Source of the DNA: Polynucleobacter arcticus
GTDB taxonomy: Bacteria; Pseudomonadota; Gammaproteobacteria; Burkholderiales; Burkholderiaceae
Assembly: GCF_013307205.1 (NCBI RefSeq)
Contig: NZ_CP028940.1
Span: 1,719,702-1,783,701, forward strand
DNA length: 64,000 nucleotides
Direction: 5' to 3'
The position numbers and the translations under genes were made by a program. Below are positions 7,150-15,097 of this stretch, in pieces; the stretch's first letter is position 1; every line of letters begins with the position of its first letter. The notes below the pieces were generated by a model. It was not told the origin of the DNA. It worked only from the letters and a program-made list of their open reading frames with translations, and did not search any database.

Positions 7150-7257
7150 TTAACTACTTAACTTGATTGCGCGGATATATTTCACAAGAGTTTCCTTAGA
7201 TGTATAGGAAGCCAATGCACCTAAGGCATAAGGTAATTTTGGAATTGCATATTTCAT
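7150..7257 (-). pseudogene. superoxide dismutase N-terminal remnant (35 codons)
   Basis: The ORF begins MKYAIPKLPYALGALASYTS and continues KETL before diverging and stopping at codon 36. The pattern LPYALxAL....SKETL is the conserved N-terminus of iron/manganese superoxide dismutases, where it is normally followed by the HYGKHH metal-site segment. That segment and everything downstream are missing, so no metal site remains. It ends 18 bases before the oxidoreductase start and may still act as a translated leader. Identification rests on about 16 matching positions. Confidence 0.55.
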
Positions 7258-7346
7258 AATTTTTTCTATCTAAAATTGATGAGAACTCTTTTGTCCAATA
7301 GTATTGCGGGGTAGTAATGACTCTAAAAATGTTTAGTAAATTTATC

Positions 7347-7362
7347 TGTCTGTTAACAGACA
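7347..7362. promoter_or_regulatory. TetR-type palindromic operator candidate
   Basis: TGTCTGTTAACAGACA is a perfect 16-base palindrome in the gap between the aldehyde dehydrogenase end and the SOD remnant. It is placed to control the transcript running leftward through the SOD fragment and the flavodoxin-fold gene. Length and symmetry fit TetR-family operators. No TetR gene is found in the island or nearby. The function is inferred. Confidence 0.5.
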
Positions 7363-7375
7363 TATGGTACGTGTG

Positions 7376-8827
7376 TTATGTGGGCATTTGGTATGACTTC
7401 AATTCTAAAAATTCTTCAATACCAAACTTTCCTAATTCACGTCCAAAACCAGATTGCTTAAAACCCCCAAATGGAGCCAACATATTAACGATGCCTCCAT
7501 TAATATCGACTTGGCCTGCGCGGACCTTCTTGGCAACATTGAGTGCTTCATCAAGATTCGCACCCCAAACTGCTCCAGCCAAGCCATATAAAGTTGAATT
7601 AGCAATCTCTATGGCATGATCCACATCTTTATATTTTATGATAGCAAGAACTGGACCAAAAATTTCTTCTTGAGCAATGGTGTGTTCAGGATTTACATCA
7701 CCTAATATGGTTGGTGACACAAAAAATCCTTGGTTTATCCCTTTAGGCATCGTTGCACCACCCGCTAATAAGCTCGCCCCCTGCTCTATTCCTTGCTTGA
7801 TATAGCTTCGGACTCGCTCTTGCTGGACCTTTGAAACCAAGGGGCCTAGTCTCGTAGACTCCACCATTGGATCACCTAATATAAACGACTTTGCTTGATT
7901 AACAGCCAACTCACAAATCGCTTCGTAATCATTCTCATGAACTAAAAGTCTTGTCAAAGCTGAACATGTTTGCCCTGAATTTAAAAAGCATGAATTTACA
8001 GAGGATTTTGTAGCCTTTATCAAGTCAGCGCCAGGCAGAATGATGCTCGCTGATTTCCCACCAAGTTCAAGTTTTACCCGTTTAATTTGGCCAGCCGCCT
8101 GGGCCATGATGGACTTTCCTGCTCTTGTTGATCCAGTAAAAGAAATTAAATCCACCTTGGGAGCAGTAATTAAGTATTCTCCAACTAATGGCCCTCTTCC
8201 AAATACTAGATTGAAAAGTCCTGCCGGAGCATTAACTATTTCAAATACCTTTGCTAATAAGATCGCGTTTAAAGGCGTGACTTCCGAGGGTTTTAATATT
8301 ACCGTACAACCACTAGCAATCGCTGGAGCAACTTTTGCTGCAATTTGTTGTAATGGATAATTCCAGGGTGTGATGGCAACAACTACACCCGTCGGCTCTC
8401 TAGTTATTATGGAGTTCCCAATCCGCTCTTCCCATGTAAATTTTTCAAGCTCTTGTGCGGTTAATTCAAATGTAGCAATTGGCGCATCTACTTGTTCTTT
8501 TTGAGTCGCTTTTAAAGGCATTCCTAATTCACTAGCGATTGTGTTTGCCAATTCTTCTTGCTGCTCTTTTAATGCTTTGGCAATCTTCCTAAGTAATAAG
8601 ACTCTTGTTTCTATAGAACTCTGTGACCAGGTTATATAGGCTTGATATGCAGCTTGTACCGCACGAGAAATATCTTCTTCTGAACATGAGGTCACCCTAG
8701 CAATGATTTGCTCAGAATACGGATTAATTACGTCAATGATTTCAGATCCAGTACTTTTTTGCCATTGTCCATCTACAAAAAATTGGGTATGTTGTTGTAT
8801 GCTGTATGTATCGGTGAGTTTAGGCAT
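7376..8827 (-). CDS. NAD(P)+-dependent aldehyde dehydrogenase
   Basis: The 483-aa length and all class motifs fit the ALDH superfamily: PWNYP (Asn155, oxyanion hole), FTGSTRAGKSI (nucleotide site, 230-240), LELGGKS (Glu254, general base) and NSGQTCSA (Cys288, nucleophile), then EIFGPVLAI. It oxidises an aldehyde to the acid in the cytoplasm; the substrate cannot be read from the sequence. The protein resembles broad-range bacterial ALDHs of the betaine/aryl aldehyde type. Codon use is more AT-rich than that of rpoD and later genes, in line with its place inside the tRNA-bounded island. It ends 119 bases upstream of the SOD remnant, on the same strand. Confidence 0.93.
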   Translation of the reverse strand: MPKLTDTYSIQQHTQFFVDGQWQKSTGSEIIDVINPYSEQIIARVTSCSEEDISRAVQAAYQAYITWSQSSIETRVLLLRKIAKALKEQQEELANTIASELGMPLKATQKEQVDAPIATFELTAQELEKFTWEERIGNSIITREPTGVVVAITPWNYPLQQIAAKVAPAIASGCTVILKPSEVTPLNAILLAKVFEIVNAPAGLFNLVFGRGPLVGEYLITAPKVDLISFTGSTRAGKSIMAQAAGQIKRVKLELGGKSASIILPGADLIKATKSSVNSCFLNSGQTCSALTRLLVHENDYEAICELAVNQAKSFILGDPMVESTRLGPLVSKVQQERVRSYIKQGIEQGASLLAGGATMPKGINQGFFVSPTILGDVNPEHTIAQEEIFGPVLAIIKYKDVDHAIEIANSTLYGLAGAVWGANLDEALNVAKKVRAGQVDINGGIVNMLAPFGGFKQSGFGRELGKFGIEEFLELKSYQMPT

Positions 8828-9261
8828 ACTTCAGCCTAATTAAACCTACATGCGATGTCTGTGCAGTCAAATACATAAGCAAGCAGTAAAACTCGACTGG
8901 GTTAAGTAAAGTAGAGAAAATGAAAAAGCCTACCGAATGAACCAACCCCCGAAAATTGGACAGTCTAGCTACGTTAGCACGAGGGATTGAGGCCGGCAAT
9001 CAACCAGGGCCTAAGAATTTCCTATCCTACCCCTGCACTGTTACTTAAAACGACATGAAATATCAAATAACACCAACCACACCGCCTTTATCAGTCCAGT
9101 CAATGTCCTTTGTTTGGTTGGGCCATCTTTGCCTGTCAATGCCGAATCCCCCGTAAGCGATACCCCTATCCTTTTAGCTGAGTCATCCGTTAATGAAATG
9201 TCTGCCAATTTTTCCAGCGGTATCAGATTGCCATGACCAAAATATTTTCATGTGCAAATTG
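8828..9261. other. island right end, non-coding, with a possible IS3-type terminus
   Basis: No ORF is supportable. The string at 8938-8963 (TGAACCAACCCCCGAAAATT then GGACAG) looks like a terminal inverted repeat of IS3-family elements, which commonly begin TGA and carry a CCCC...TGGACA core. No matching second end or transposase reading frame is visible. A third near-palindrome of the type at 3825 and 5131 (CCTAAGAATTTCCTA) lies at 9010-9024. Confidence 0.35.
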
Positions 9262-9293
9262 TAAAAAAATACCAACCCGAAGGTTGGTATTTT
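9262..9293 (-). terminator. terminator after the CAT tRNA gene
   Basis: On the minus strand AAAATACCAACC, loop TTCG, GGTTGGTATTTTTTT is a perfect stem with a stable UUCG tetraloop and a T-run, seven bases past the tRNA 3' end. It differs from the terminator at 5655-5682, so it probably arrived with the island. Confidence 0.85.
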
Positions 9294-9295
9294 CA

Positions 9296-9344
9296 TTTCT
9301 GGTGGGCCCACCAGGACTTGAACCTGGGACCAAAGGATTATGAG
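9296..9344 (-). repeat. right att-like repeat within the functional tRNA gene
   Basis: This is the partner of 5686-5734: 48 of 49 bases are identical. Here the repeat is part of an intact tRNA, so the island regenerated the gene on integration. Confidence 0.85.
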
Positions 9345-9376
9345 TCCTCTGCTCTAACCAACTGAGCTATAGGCCC
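9300..9376 (-). tRNA. tRNA with CAT anticodon (tRNA-Ile2 or elongator tRNA-Met)
   Basis: All arms fold: acceptor GGGCCTA/TGGGCCC, D-arm GCTC...GAGC, anticodon stem GAGGA/TCCTT around CTCATAA, T-arm CCAGG/CCTGG with loop TTCAAGT, discriminator A and encoded CCA, 77 nt in all. The anticodon is CAT. The anticodon arm and TTGGTC variable segment resemble the isoleucine-2 species whose C34 is lysidinylated by TilS; an elongator methionine tRNA cannot be excluded by eye. It begins only 13 bases after the rpoD stop on the same strand, so it is probably processed from the rpoD transcript. It is the island integration site. Confidence 0.95.
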
Positions 9377-9389
9377 GTTAGTCTTTGGA

Positions 9390-11993
9390 TCAATCCTCTT
9401 CGAGGAAGGTCTTGAGTTTGTCGCTGCGACTTGGATGACGCATCTTTCTCAAAGCCTTGGCTTCAATCTGACGAATACGCTCACGCGTGACATCAAACTG
9501 CTTACCTACTTCTTCGAGGGTATGGTCTGTACTCATCTCAACACCAAAGCGCATACGTAATACCTTTGCCTCACGCGGTGTTAATGAATCCAATACATCC
9601 TTGACCACATCGCGCATGGAGTCATGCAACGCTGCTTCAGCCGGAGCTAAAGTATTGCTGTCCTCAATGAAGTCACCCAAATTCGAGTCTGCATCATCAC
9701 CAATCGGCGTTTCCATGGAGATTGGCTCTTTAGCAATCTTCATGATCTTGCGAATCTTGTCCTCAGGAATTTCCATCTTGAGAGCCAAGGTTGCTGCATC
9801 TGGCTCATGACCAGTTTCTTGCAAGATTTGACGGCTGATACGATTCATCTTATTGATCGTCTCAATCATATGCACTGGGATACGGATCGTACGTGCTTGG
9901 TCAGCAATGGAACGGGTAATTGCCTGACGGATCCACCAAGTTGCATAAGTAGAGAACTTATAACCACGACGGTATTCAAACTTATCAACCGCCTTCATCA
10001 AACCGATATTACCTTCTTGAATTAAATCCAAGAACTGCAAACCACGGTTGGTGTATTTCTTCGCAATCGAAATAACCAAACGTAAGTTGGCTACTGTCAT
10101 CTCACGCTTTGCTTCACGTGCACGCTTCTCGCCGGCAATCATTTGCTTATTTACTTCTTTTAATTCTGGCAACGGTAATACAACGCGAGTTTGAATATCA
10201 ATCAACTTCTGCTGAAGTTCTTGAATCGCTGGAACATTACGTTGTAGGAGTGCGTTATAAGGCTTGTTTTCTTTCAGTAGCTTATTTACCCACTCTAGAT
10301 TCATCGACATCTTTGGGAAGTCTTTTAATACTTCACCACGATTCACGCCGACCTTATCCACTAACAAGCTCACAATACCGCGCTCGAGTTTCCATACTTG
10401 GTCTACTTGTGATCGCATGGTGTCGCACAACTTCTCAACACTCTTTGCGGTCAGACGGAAACCGAGTAGCTCACCACGAATCGCTTCTTGCGCCTTGATA
10501 TAGGCTGGGCAGTTATAGCCCTCTTTATCAAAAGCACGGCGCATCTTGTCAGCCTGCGTACGCACAATCGCAAACTTCTCCAGGGAGATTTGCTTTAACT
10601 CTTCTAATTGCTTAGCGTTTGCTGTAGCTGCACCGCCACCGCCGCCGCCTTCGTCTTCGCCGCCTTCTTCATCACCCACTTCTGCATCTGGGTCAACTTC
10701 TGGCTCTTCTGGCCCAAGCTTAATATCTTCGGCATTTGGATCAACTAATCCATCTACGAATTGATCAATCTCCATCTCGCCGCTGGTAATCTTATCGACG
10801 TTAGCAAGCATTTCGCCAATCGTGACGGGGCAAGCAGCCAATGCCATCACCATATCTTTAAGGCCTGCTTCGATCTTCTTCGCAATGACGATCTCGCCTT
10901 CGCGTGTCAGCAAATCCACAGTGCCCATCTCACGCATATACATACGCACTGGGTCGGTTGTACGCCCAAATTCAGAGTCGACAGTAGCTAAAGCGGCTTC
11001 AGCCTCTTCTTCCGCTTCTTCTTCAGAAGTGGTTGCTGAAGCATTCTCATTGAGCAAGAGCGTTTCAGCATCAGGAGCTTGCTCGTAAACAGTAATGTTG
11101 ATGTCATTTAGAAGGCTAATCAGCGTTTCTAATGCATCAGCATCAGACAATTCATCCGACATCACGTCATTCATTTCGCCATGAGTTAAGTAACCCTTGG
11201 ACTTACCCATCTTGATCAAAGTCTTCAGACGGGTACGACGCAATTCTTGTTGCTCTTCAGATCCCAATTGTTGTGCTGCGAATTCTTTTAAAAGCGCTTT
11301 TTCTTTTGCTTTGCGCTCACGGGCTTTTTGACGATCCGTTAAAACTGGTTCAGCGCCTTCAGCAGGAGCATCAGCTTTTGGCTTACGGCCCTTTTTAACT
11401 TCTTCAGTGGCCTCTATCTCAACTTCAACAGTCTTGGCTTTCTTACCCTTAGCTTCCTTAGCAACCTGCTCTACTTCAACCTTTGGTGCAGCAGCAGCTT
11501 TACCTTTCTTAGGGGCCTCAACTTTCACCACTGACTTGGCTACTGGTTTTGCAGCTGGCTTGATAGGAGTCTTCGCAACAGGTTTAGCAGGTGCCTTTGC
11601 AACTGGCTTTGCAGCAACCTTGACTGGCGCCTTTACCGCTTTTGTAGGTGCCTTCGCAACCGGCTTCACCGCTGCCTTCGCTTTTGCGACTGGCTTAGCT
11701 GGTGCTTTCACCGCTTTGGCAGCTGGCTTAACTGGTGCTTTTGCTTTTGCAGCAGGTTTGGCAGGAGCCTTCACTTTTGCGACTGGCTTAGCCGCTGCCT
11801 TCACTGCTTTGACAGGCGCCTTGGCAATTGGCTTAACTGGTGCCTTCGCTTTCACAACTAGTTTGGCAGGAGTCTTTGCTTTTGCGACTGGCTTAGCGAC
11901 TGATTTAGCTGGCGCCTTCGTTGGTGCCTTGGCTGATGCTTTAGTTGGCACTTTAGCGGCTGGTTTAGCTGGTTTTTTCTTGGTATTTGGCAT
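9390..11993 (-). CDS. rpoD: RNA polymerase primary sigma factor RpoD (sigma-70)
   Basis: 867 aa, long for the family. Residues about 7-160 are a low-complexity Lys/Ala/Pro array of the [10 protein letters not shown] type. Region 1.1 follows at about 245-305, then region 1.2 ([20 protein letters not shown]), an acidic non-conserved insert with a poly-Gly run, and region 2 with [17 protein letters not shown] and [15 protein letters not shown] (2.3/2.4). Region 3 and region 4.2 ([20 protein letters not shown]) close the protein. It directs polymerase to housekeeping promoters. It is the last protein gene of the rpsU-yqeY-dnaG-rpoD operon and is followed after 13 bases by a tRNA. Confidence 0.98.
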   Translation of the reverse strand: MPNTKKKPAKPAAKVPTKASAKAPTKAPAKSVAKPVAKAKTPAKLVVKAKAPVKPIAKAPVKAVKAAAKPVAKVKAPAKPAAKAKAPVKPAAKAVKAPAKPVAKAKAAVKPVAKAPTKAVKAPVKVAAKPVAKAPAKPVAKTPIKPAAKPVAKSVVKVEAPKKGKAAAAPKVEVEQVAKEAKGKKAKTVEVEIEATEEVKKGRKPKADAPAEGAEPVLTDRQKARERKAKEKALLKEFAAQQLGSEEQQELRRTRLKTLIKMGKSKGYLTHGEMNDVMSDELSDADALETLISLLNDINITVYEQAPDAETLLLNENASATTSEEEAEEEAEAALATVDSEFGRTTDPVRMYMREMGTVDLLTREGEIVIAKKIEAGLKDMVMALAACPVTIGEMLANVDKITSGEMEIDQFVDGLVDPNAEDIKLGPEEPEVDPDAEVGDEEGGEDEGGGGGGAATANAKQLEELKQISLEKFAIVRTQADKMRRAFDKEGYNCPAYIKAQEAIRGELLGFRLTAKSVEKLCDTMRSQVDQVWKLERGIVSLLVDKVGVNRGEVLKDFPKMSMNLEWVNKLLKENKPYNALLQRNVPAIQELQQKLIDIQTRVVLPLPELKEVNKQMIAGEKRAREAKREMTVANLRLVISIAKKYTNRGLQFLDLIQEGNIGLMKAVDKFEYRRGYKFSTYATWWIRQAITRSIADQARTIRIPVHMIETINKMNRISRQILQETGHEPDAATLALKMEIPEDKIRKIMKIAKEPISMETPIGDDADSNLGDFIEDSNTLAPAEAALHDSMRDVVKDVLDSLTPREAKVLRMRFGVEMSTDHTLEEVGKQFDVTRERIRQIEAKALRKMRHPSRSDKLKTFLEED
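11520..11975 (-). repeat. degenerate coding repeat of the RpoD N-terminus (Lys/Ala/Pro array)
   Basis: Roughly 150 codons are built from short units such as APAK, PVAK and KAPVK, giving near-repeats at the DNA level (for example ACTGGCTTAGCxGxTG and its variants on the plus strand). The composition resembles histone-H1-like or AlgP-like tails. Such stretches can change length by slippage. Confidence 0.7.
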
Positions 11994-12128
11994 GTCTTAG
12001 CACTTACTCACATTACTGATGATTGATCTCGACTGCTTAAGCGCAGCCTCGTTGTCCACTTGCCCCAAATTTCTTCAAAATAAAGCGCAAGTGGCTGAAT
12101 TAAATCGGTTTTTTTCTGGGAATAGAGG

Positions 12129-12134
12129 ATTATA
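12129..12134 (-). promoter_or_regulatory. rpoD: possible internal rpoD promoter (-10 TATAAT)
   Basis: A consensus TATAAT on the minus strand lies in the 224-base gap between dnaG and rpoD, about 135 bases upstream of the rpoD start. No good -35 is visible (GGGGTA at a 17-base spacing). A dedicated rpoD promoter in this gap is plausible. Confidence 0.35.
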
Positions 12135-12217
12135 GTCGATTGCGACTTTTTTACCCCCGCCTATACTAAGAAGATGGGGTAAATTTCGGGTTTTTCTAGA
12201 GCGAAATCAGAAAATTC

Positions 12218-14167
12218 TTATGAGAACTTCAGTCTTTCGCCCAATTCACGATAGCGGGCCCGATCTTGCTCGGTTGCTGTGCTGCCAGCGATCTTTTGAG
12301 CAATCTCTGTCATCTCGGTTTTCAGGTGAGTCAACTCGAGCTTCTTGAAGGCACCATCTAAATCTGCGATTGCCCCTTCGATCTCCAAATCGGAGCCCAT
12401 CACCCGTTTTCTGAGCACCTCATACAGCGGGGCTAGCTCACTGCGGGACAGTTGCTCTTGAAACAAAGCAAAAGCCCCCGCGCCAACTGTTGGTGGCTTA
12501 CCGTTCTCACCTGGAATTAGTTCAACTAAATCGCACTGAGCTAATAAATCTTTCATTAGGTCTAATGCTTTTGCAGATCGCAGCTCAGAAGCTTGCAGCG
12601 CAAGCGCTCTCTGGTTAGCATCCAATGCTTTTCCTAAATGCGGAAACTGAATTAAGACGCGCAGCATCTGCTCTGCTAAATCCGTTGGGGCTTGAGGCGG
12701 TGCCAAATTTTGCGTTGCCACTCTCTTCGCTGTGCCCTTAGATGCCTGCCAAGGTGCGCCCTGCGTTCTGTTGCTGCTATTACCTTGATTGAAATTGGGT
12801 GCACGCTGATTTGTGCTGGAGTAGGAACCTTGCTGCACTGGAGTCGGGGCAATAGTCAATCCGCAGAAAGATTCCAACTCTGCTGGAGTTGAGTTTGTGC
12901 GAATCGCCAGCTCACGCAAAATTTGTGTACGCAAAGCAATCGGCGGCATCGATAGTAATAAAGGCTTAGCAGCATGATGTGTTTGCGCTCTACCCTCAGG
13001 AGTCGTGAGCTCATGGTCTTGGCTAGCGATCTTAAAGAAGAAGCTGGAGATCGACATCGCCTCTTTAATCACTTTTTCAAAAGCAGGCGCACCATAAGCA
13101 CGCACATAGCTGTCGGGATCATGCTCGGTGGGCAGGAACAGGAAACGAATTTCTTTGTCATCTGACATTAGGGGTAGGCAAGCCTCTAATGCGCGTTGCG
13201 CAGCCCGCTGGCCCGCAGCATCGCCATCAAATGAAAACACAATACGATCGGTTTGGCGTAACAACATACGCACATGATTTGCAGTACAGGCAGTACCTAA
13301 GGTCGCCACTGCATTCGGGAATCCCAATTGTGCGAGTGCCACCACATCCATATAACCTTCACAGACAAGCACATACTCTTGAGAGCGAATGGCTTGTCTC
13401 GCCTCAAATAATCCGTAGAGCGTATTGCCTTTGGAAAACAATGGAGTTTCGGGAGAATTTAAATACTTGGGTTCACCTTGATCCAGGATGCGGCCACCAA
13501 AGCCGATAGTCTGACCTTTCGGATTACGAATCGGAAACATGATGCGATCACGAAAGCGATCGTAGCGTCTTGCAGTTTGGTTAGTTTCGGTCTGCTCACT
13601 TTGAATGAGTAAGCCGCCCTCCAATAAAGTTTTCGCAACTTCATCATTAGTGTAGGTGCCAAAGACTGCTTCAAGACCTTGCCAACCATCGGGCGAATAT
13701 CCCAAAGCATATCGTTTAGCGATCTCACCAGTCAAGCCACGCCCCTTGAGATACTCGACTGCACGGGGGGCTACTTTAAGTTGCTGGCGATACCAGTCTG
13801 CTGCTGCACTCATGACTTCACTTAAAGCCATTGTTTGCTGTTGGCGCAGCACATCATTAGCAGTACGCTCTTCTCGCGGCACATCTAAACCTGCAGAACG
13901 CGCTAAGTCTTCAATCGCATCTACATAACCAAGGCCAGAGTACTCCATCAAAAAGCTAATTGCAGAGCCGTGAGCGCCGCAACCAAAGCAGTGATAGAAC
14001 TGCTTAGTCGGAGAAACTGAAAATGAGGGGGATTTTTCTGAATGAAAGGGGCACAAACCTTGAAAGTTCGCGCCCGCTTTTTTTAACTTCACATGCTGTC
14101 CAACCACATCAACGATGTCAACCCGATTTAATAAATCGGCAATGAAGGATTGGGGGATGAGAGCCAC
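12218..14167 (-). CDS. dnaG: DNA primase DnaG
   Basis: 649 aa, normal length. The zinc-binding domain is complete: Cys39, His42, Cys60 and Cys63 in LCPFHSEKSPSF and YHCFGCGAHG. The catalytic TOPRIM core shows VCEGYMDVVALAQ (catalytic Glu) and FSFDGDAAGQRAA (DGD metal site). A linker rich in Ser, Asn and Gln (about 440-490) separates the core from the C-terminal DnaB-interacting domain. It makes RNA primers at the replication fork. The start codon is GTG, giving MALIPQSFIADLLNRVDIVD, the expected family start. It sits between yqeY (49 bases away) and rpoD in the same operon. Confidence 0.98.
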   Translation of the reverse strand: MALIPQSFIADLLNRVDIVDVVGQHVKLKKAGANFQGLCPFHSEKSPSFSVSPTKQFYHCFGCGAHGSAISFLMEYSGLGYVDAIEDLARSAGLDVPREERTANDVLRQQQTMALSEVMSAAADWYRQQLKVAPRAVEYLKGRGLTGEIAKRYALGYSPDGWQGLEAVFGTYTNDEVAKTLLEGGLLIQSEQTETNQTARRYDRFRDRIMFPIRNPKGQTIGFGGRILDQGEPKYLNSPETPLFSKGNTLYGLFEARQAIRSQEYVLVCEGYMDVVALAQLGFPNAVATLGTACTANHVRMLLRQTDRIVFSFDGDAAGQRAAQRALEACLPLMSDDKEIRFLFLPTEHDPDSYVRAYGAPAFEKVIKEAMSISSFFFKIASQDHELTTPEGRAQTHHAAKPLLLSMPPIALRTQILRELAIRTNSTPAELESFCGLTIAPTPVQQGSYSSTNQRAPNFNQGNSSNRTQGAPWQASKGTAKRVATQNLAPPQAPTDLAEQMLRVLIQFPHLGKALDANQRALALQASELRSAKALDLMKDLLAQCDLVELIPGENGKPPTVGAGAFALFQEQLSRSELAPLYEVLRKRVMGSDLEIEGAIADLDGAFKKLELTHLKTEMTEIAQKIAGSTATEQDRARYRELGERLKFS

Positions 14168-14216
14168 TAGTAATGGATCAAGCTGAGCTTATTGTTTTAA
14201 GTGTTTATTTGGCAGC

Positions 14217-14663
14217 TTACTGAGCAAGGGCAGCTTTGACCAAACCAGAAACTTTGCCCATATCTGCCTTACCAGCCAACTGACTCTTGAGCACGCCAAT
14301 CACCTTACCCATGTCTTGTGGACCGGCAGCGCCAGTGGACGCTACCGCTGCAGCAACAGCTGCTACCACCTCAGCATCCGATAATTGGGCTGGTAAGTAA
14401 TCTTGCAATATGACCATTTCAGCGGCCTCAATTGCGACCAAATCATCGCGATTGGCTTTCTCAAACTGGGAAATAGAATCTTTGCGTTGCTTGATCATTT
14501 TTTCAACTGTCGCAATCACAGATGCGTCATCCATTTCAATGCGCTCATCCACCTCACGCTGCTTAATTGCAGCTAGCAAAAGACGAATCGTTCCTAAGCG
14601 CGCTACTGCTTTAGCGCGCATGGCGTTTTTCATATCTTCAGTGATTTGATCTTTAAGGCTCAT
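14217..14663 (-). CDS. yqeY: GatB/YqeY domain protein
   Basis: 148 aa with the YqeY pattern: MSLKDQITEDMKNAMRAKAV, RLGTIRLLLAAIKQREVDER, and the C-terminal VIGVLKSQLAGKADMGKVSG. This is the standalone version of the tail domain of the amidotransferase subunit GatB, thought to bind tRNA; its cellular role is not established. Its position between rpsU and dnaG is conserved in betaproteobacteria. A hairpin terminator separates it from rpsU upstream, so its expression, like that of dnaG and rpoD, probably depends on read-through. Confidence 0.93.
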   Translation of the reverse strand: MSLKDQITEDMKNAMRAKAVARLGTIRLLLAAIKQREVDERIEMDDASVIATVEKMIKQRKDSISQFEKANRDDLVAIEAAEMVILQDYLPAQLSDAEVVAAVAAAVASTGAAGPQDMGKVIGVLKSQLAGKADMGKVSGLVKAALAQ

Positions 14664-14736
14664 GGAATTGACTCCTAATAGAGGTTTAATGCTAATTCAG
14701 TCTTTAGTGTATTGGCTTTTTGTGAACTACTTAAAA

Positions 14737-14772
14737 AGCAAAAACCCGCTGCGTTTCACCGTCAGCGGGTTT
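14737..14772 (-). terminator. intra-operon terminator/attenuator after rpsU
   Basis: On the minus strand AAACCCGCTG, an 11-base loop, CAGCGGGTTTTTGC gives a 10-bp stem with a T-run, located between rpsU and yqeY. In the classical operon a leaky terminator here lowers dnaG and rpoD output relative to rpsU; the same role is inferred. Confidence 0.8.
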
Positions 14773-14807
14773 CAAAGCCTCTCGGTGAGGAGAGCTTTTA
14801 AATTCGA

Positions 14808-15020
14808 TTAGTACAGCTTTTTAGGCAACATCTGGCTGCGAATACGCTTGTAATGGCGTTTAGCAGCAGCTGCCTTCTTGCGCTTACGCTCAGCCGTTGG
14901 CTTCTCGTAAAACTCGCGGGCACGCAAGTCGGTCAATAGGCCATTTTTTTCAATGGTGCGCTTGAAACGGCGCAATGCCACTTCAAAAGGTTCGTTCTCA
15001 CGTAGGCGGACTGTAGTCAT
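14808..15020 (-). CDS. rpsU: 30S ribosomal protein S21
   Basis: 70 aa, basic, with the S21 signature [20 protein letters not shown] and a C-terminus rich in Arg/Lys ([15 protein letters not shown]). It binds the 30S platform near the anti-Shine-Dalgarno region and helps initiation. It is the first gene of the macromolecular-synthesis operon and is divergent from tsaD, with 77 bases between starts. A TAGAAT hexamer on the minus strand (15074-15079) may be its -10 box. The terminator at 14737 follows. Confidence 0.97.
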   Translation of the reverse strand: MTTVRLRENEPFEVALRRFKRTIEKNGLLTDLRAREFYEKPTAERKRKKAAAAKRHYKRIRSQMLPKKLY

Positions 15021-15097
15021 ACTTGTTTAACTCGTATATGCTCGAAAAATATCGATAAATTAACTGAAATGCGATTCTAGCACGACCAAGCAAAAAA

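Larger units (their letters stand above)
5686..9344. mobile_element. genomic island remnant integrated at the CAT tRNA gene
   Basis: About 3.6 kb bracketed by the direct repeats 5686-5734 and 9296-9344. The interior is visibly AT-richer than rpoD and its neighbours. It carries a flavodoxin-fold oxidoreductase, a truncated superoxide dismutase start, an aldehyde dehydrogenase, an orphan palindromic operator and a possible IS3-type end. No integrase, excisionase or transfer gene is present, so the element is a fixed remnant or was moved by enzymes elsewhere. Two separate terminators, one outside each repeat, support insertion between the tRNA and its former terminator. Confidence 0.72.

Noticed and set aside
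11407..12000. 197-codon plus-strand ORF rich in Ala/Thr/Gly opposite rpoD
   Set aside because: It is the antisense shadow of the Lys/Ala/Pro array, which leaves all frames open.
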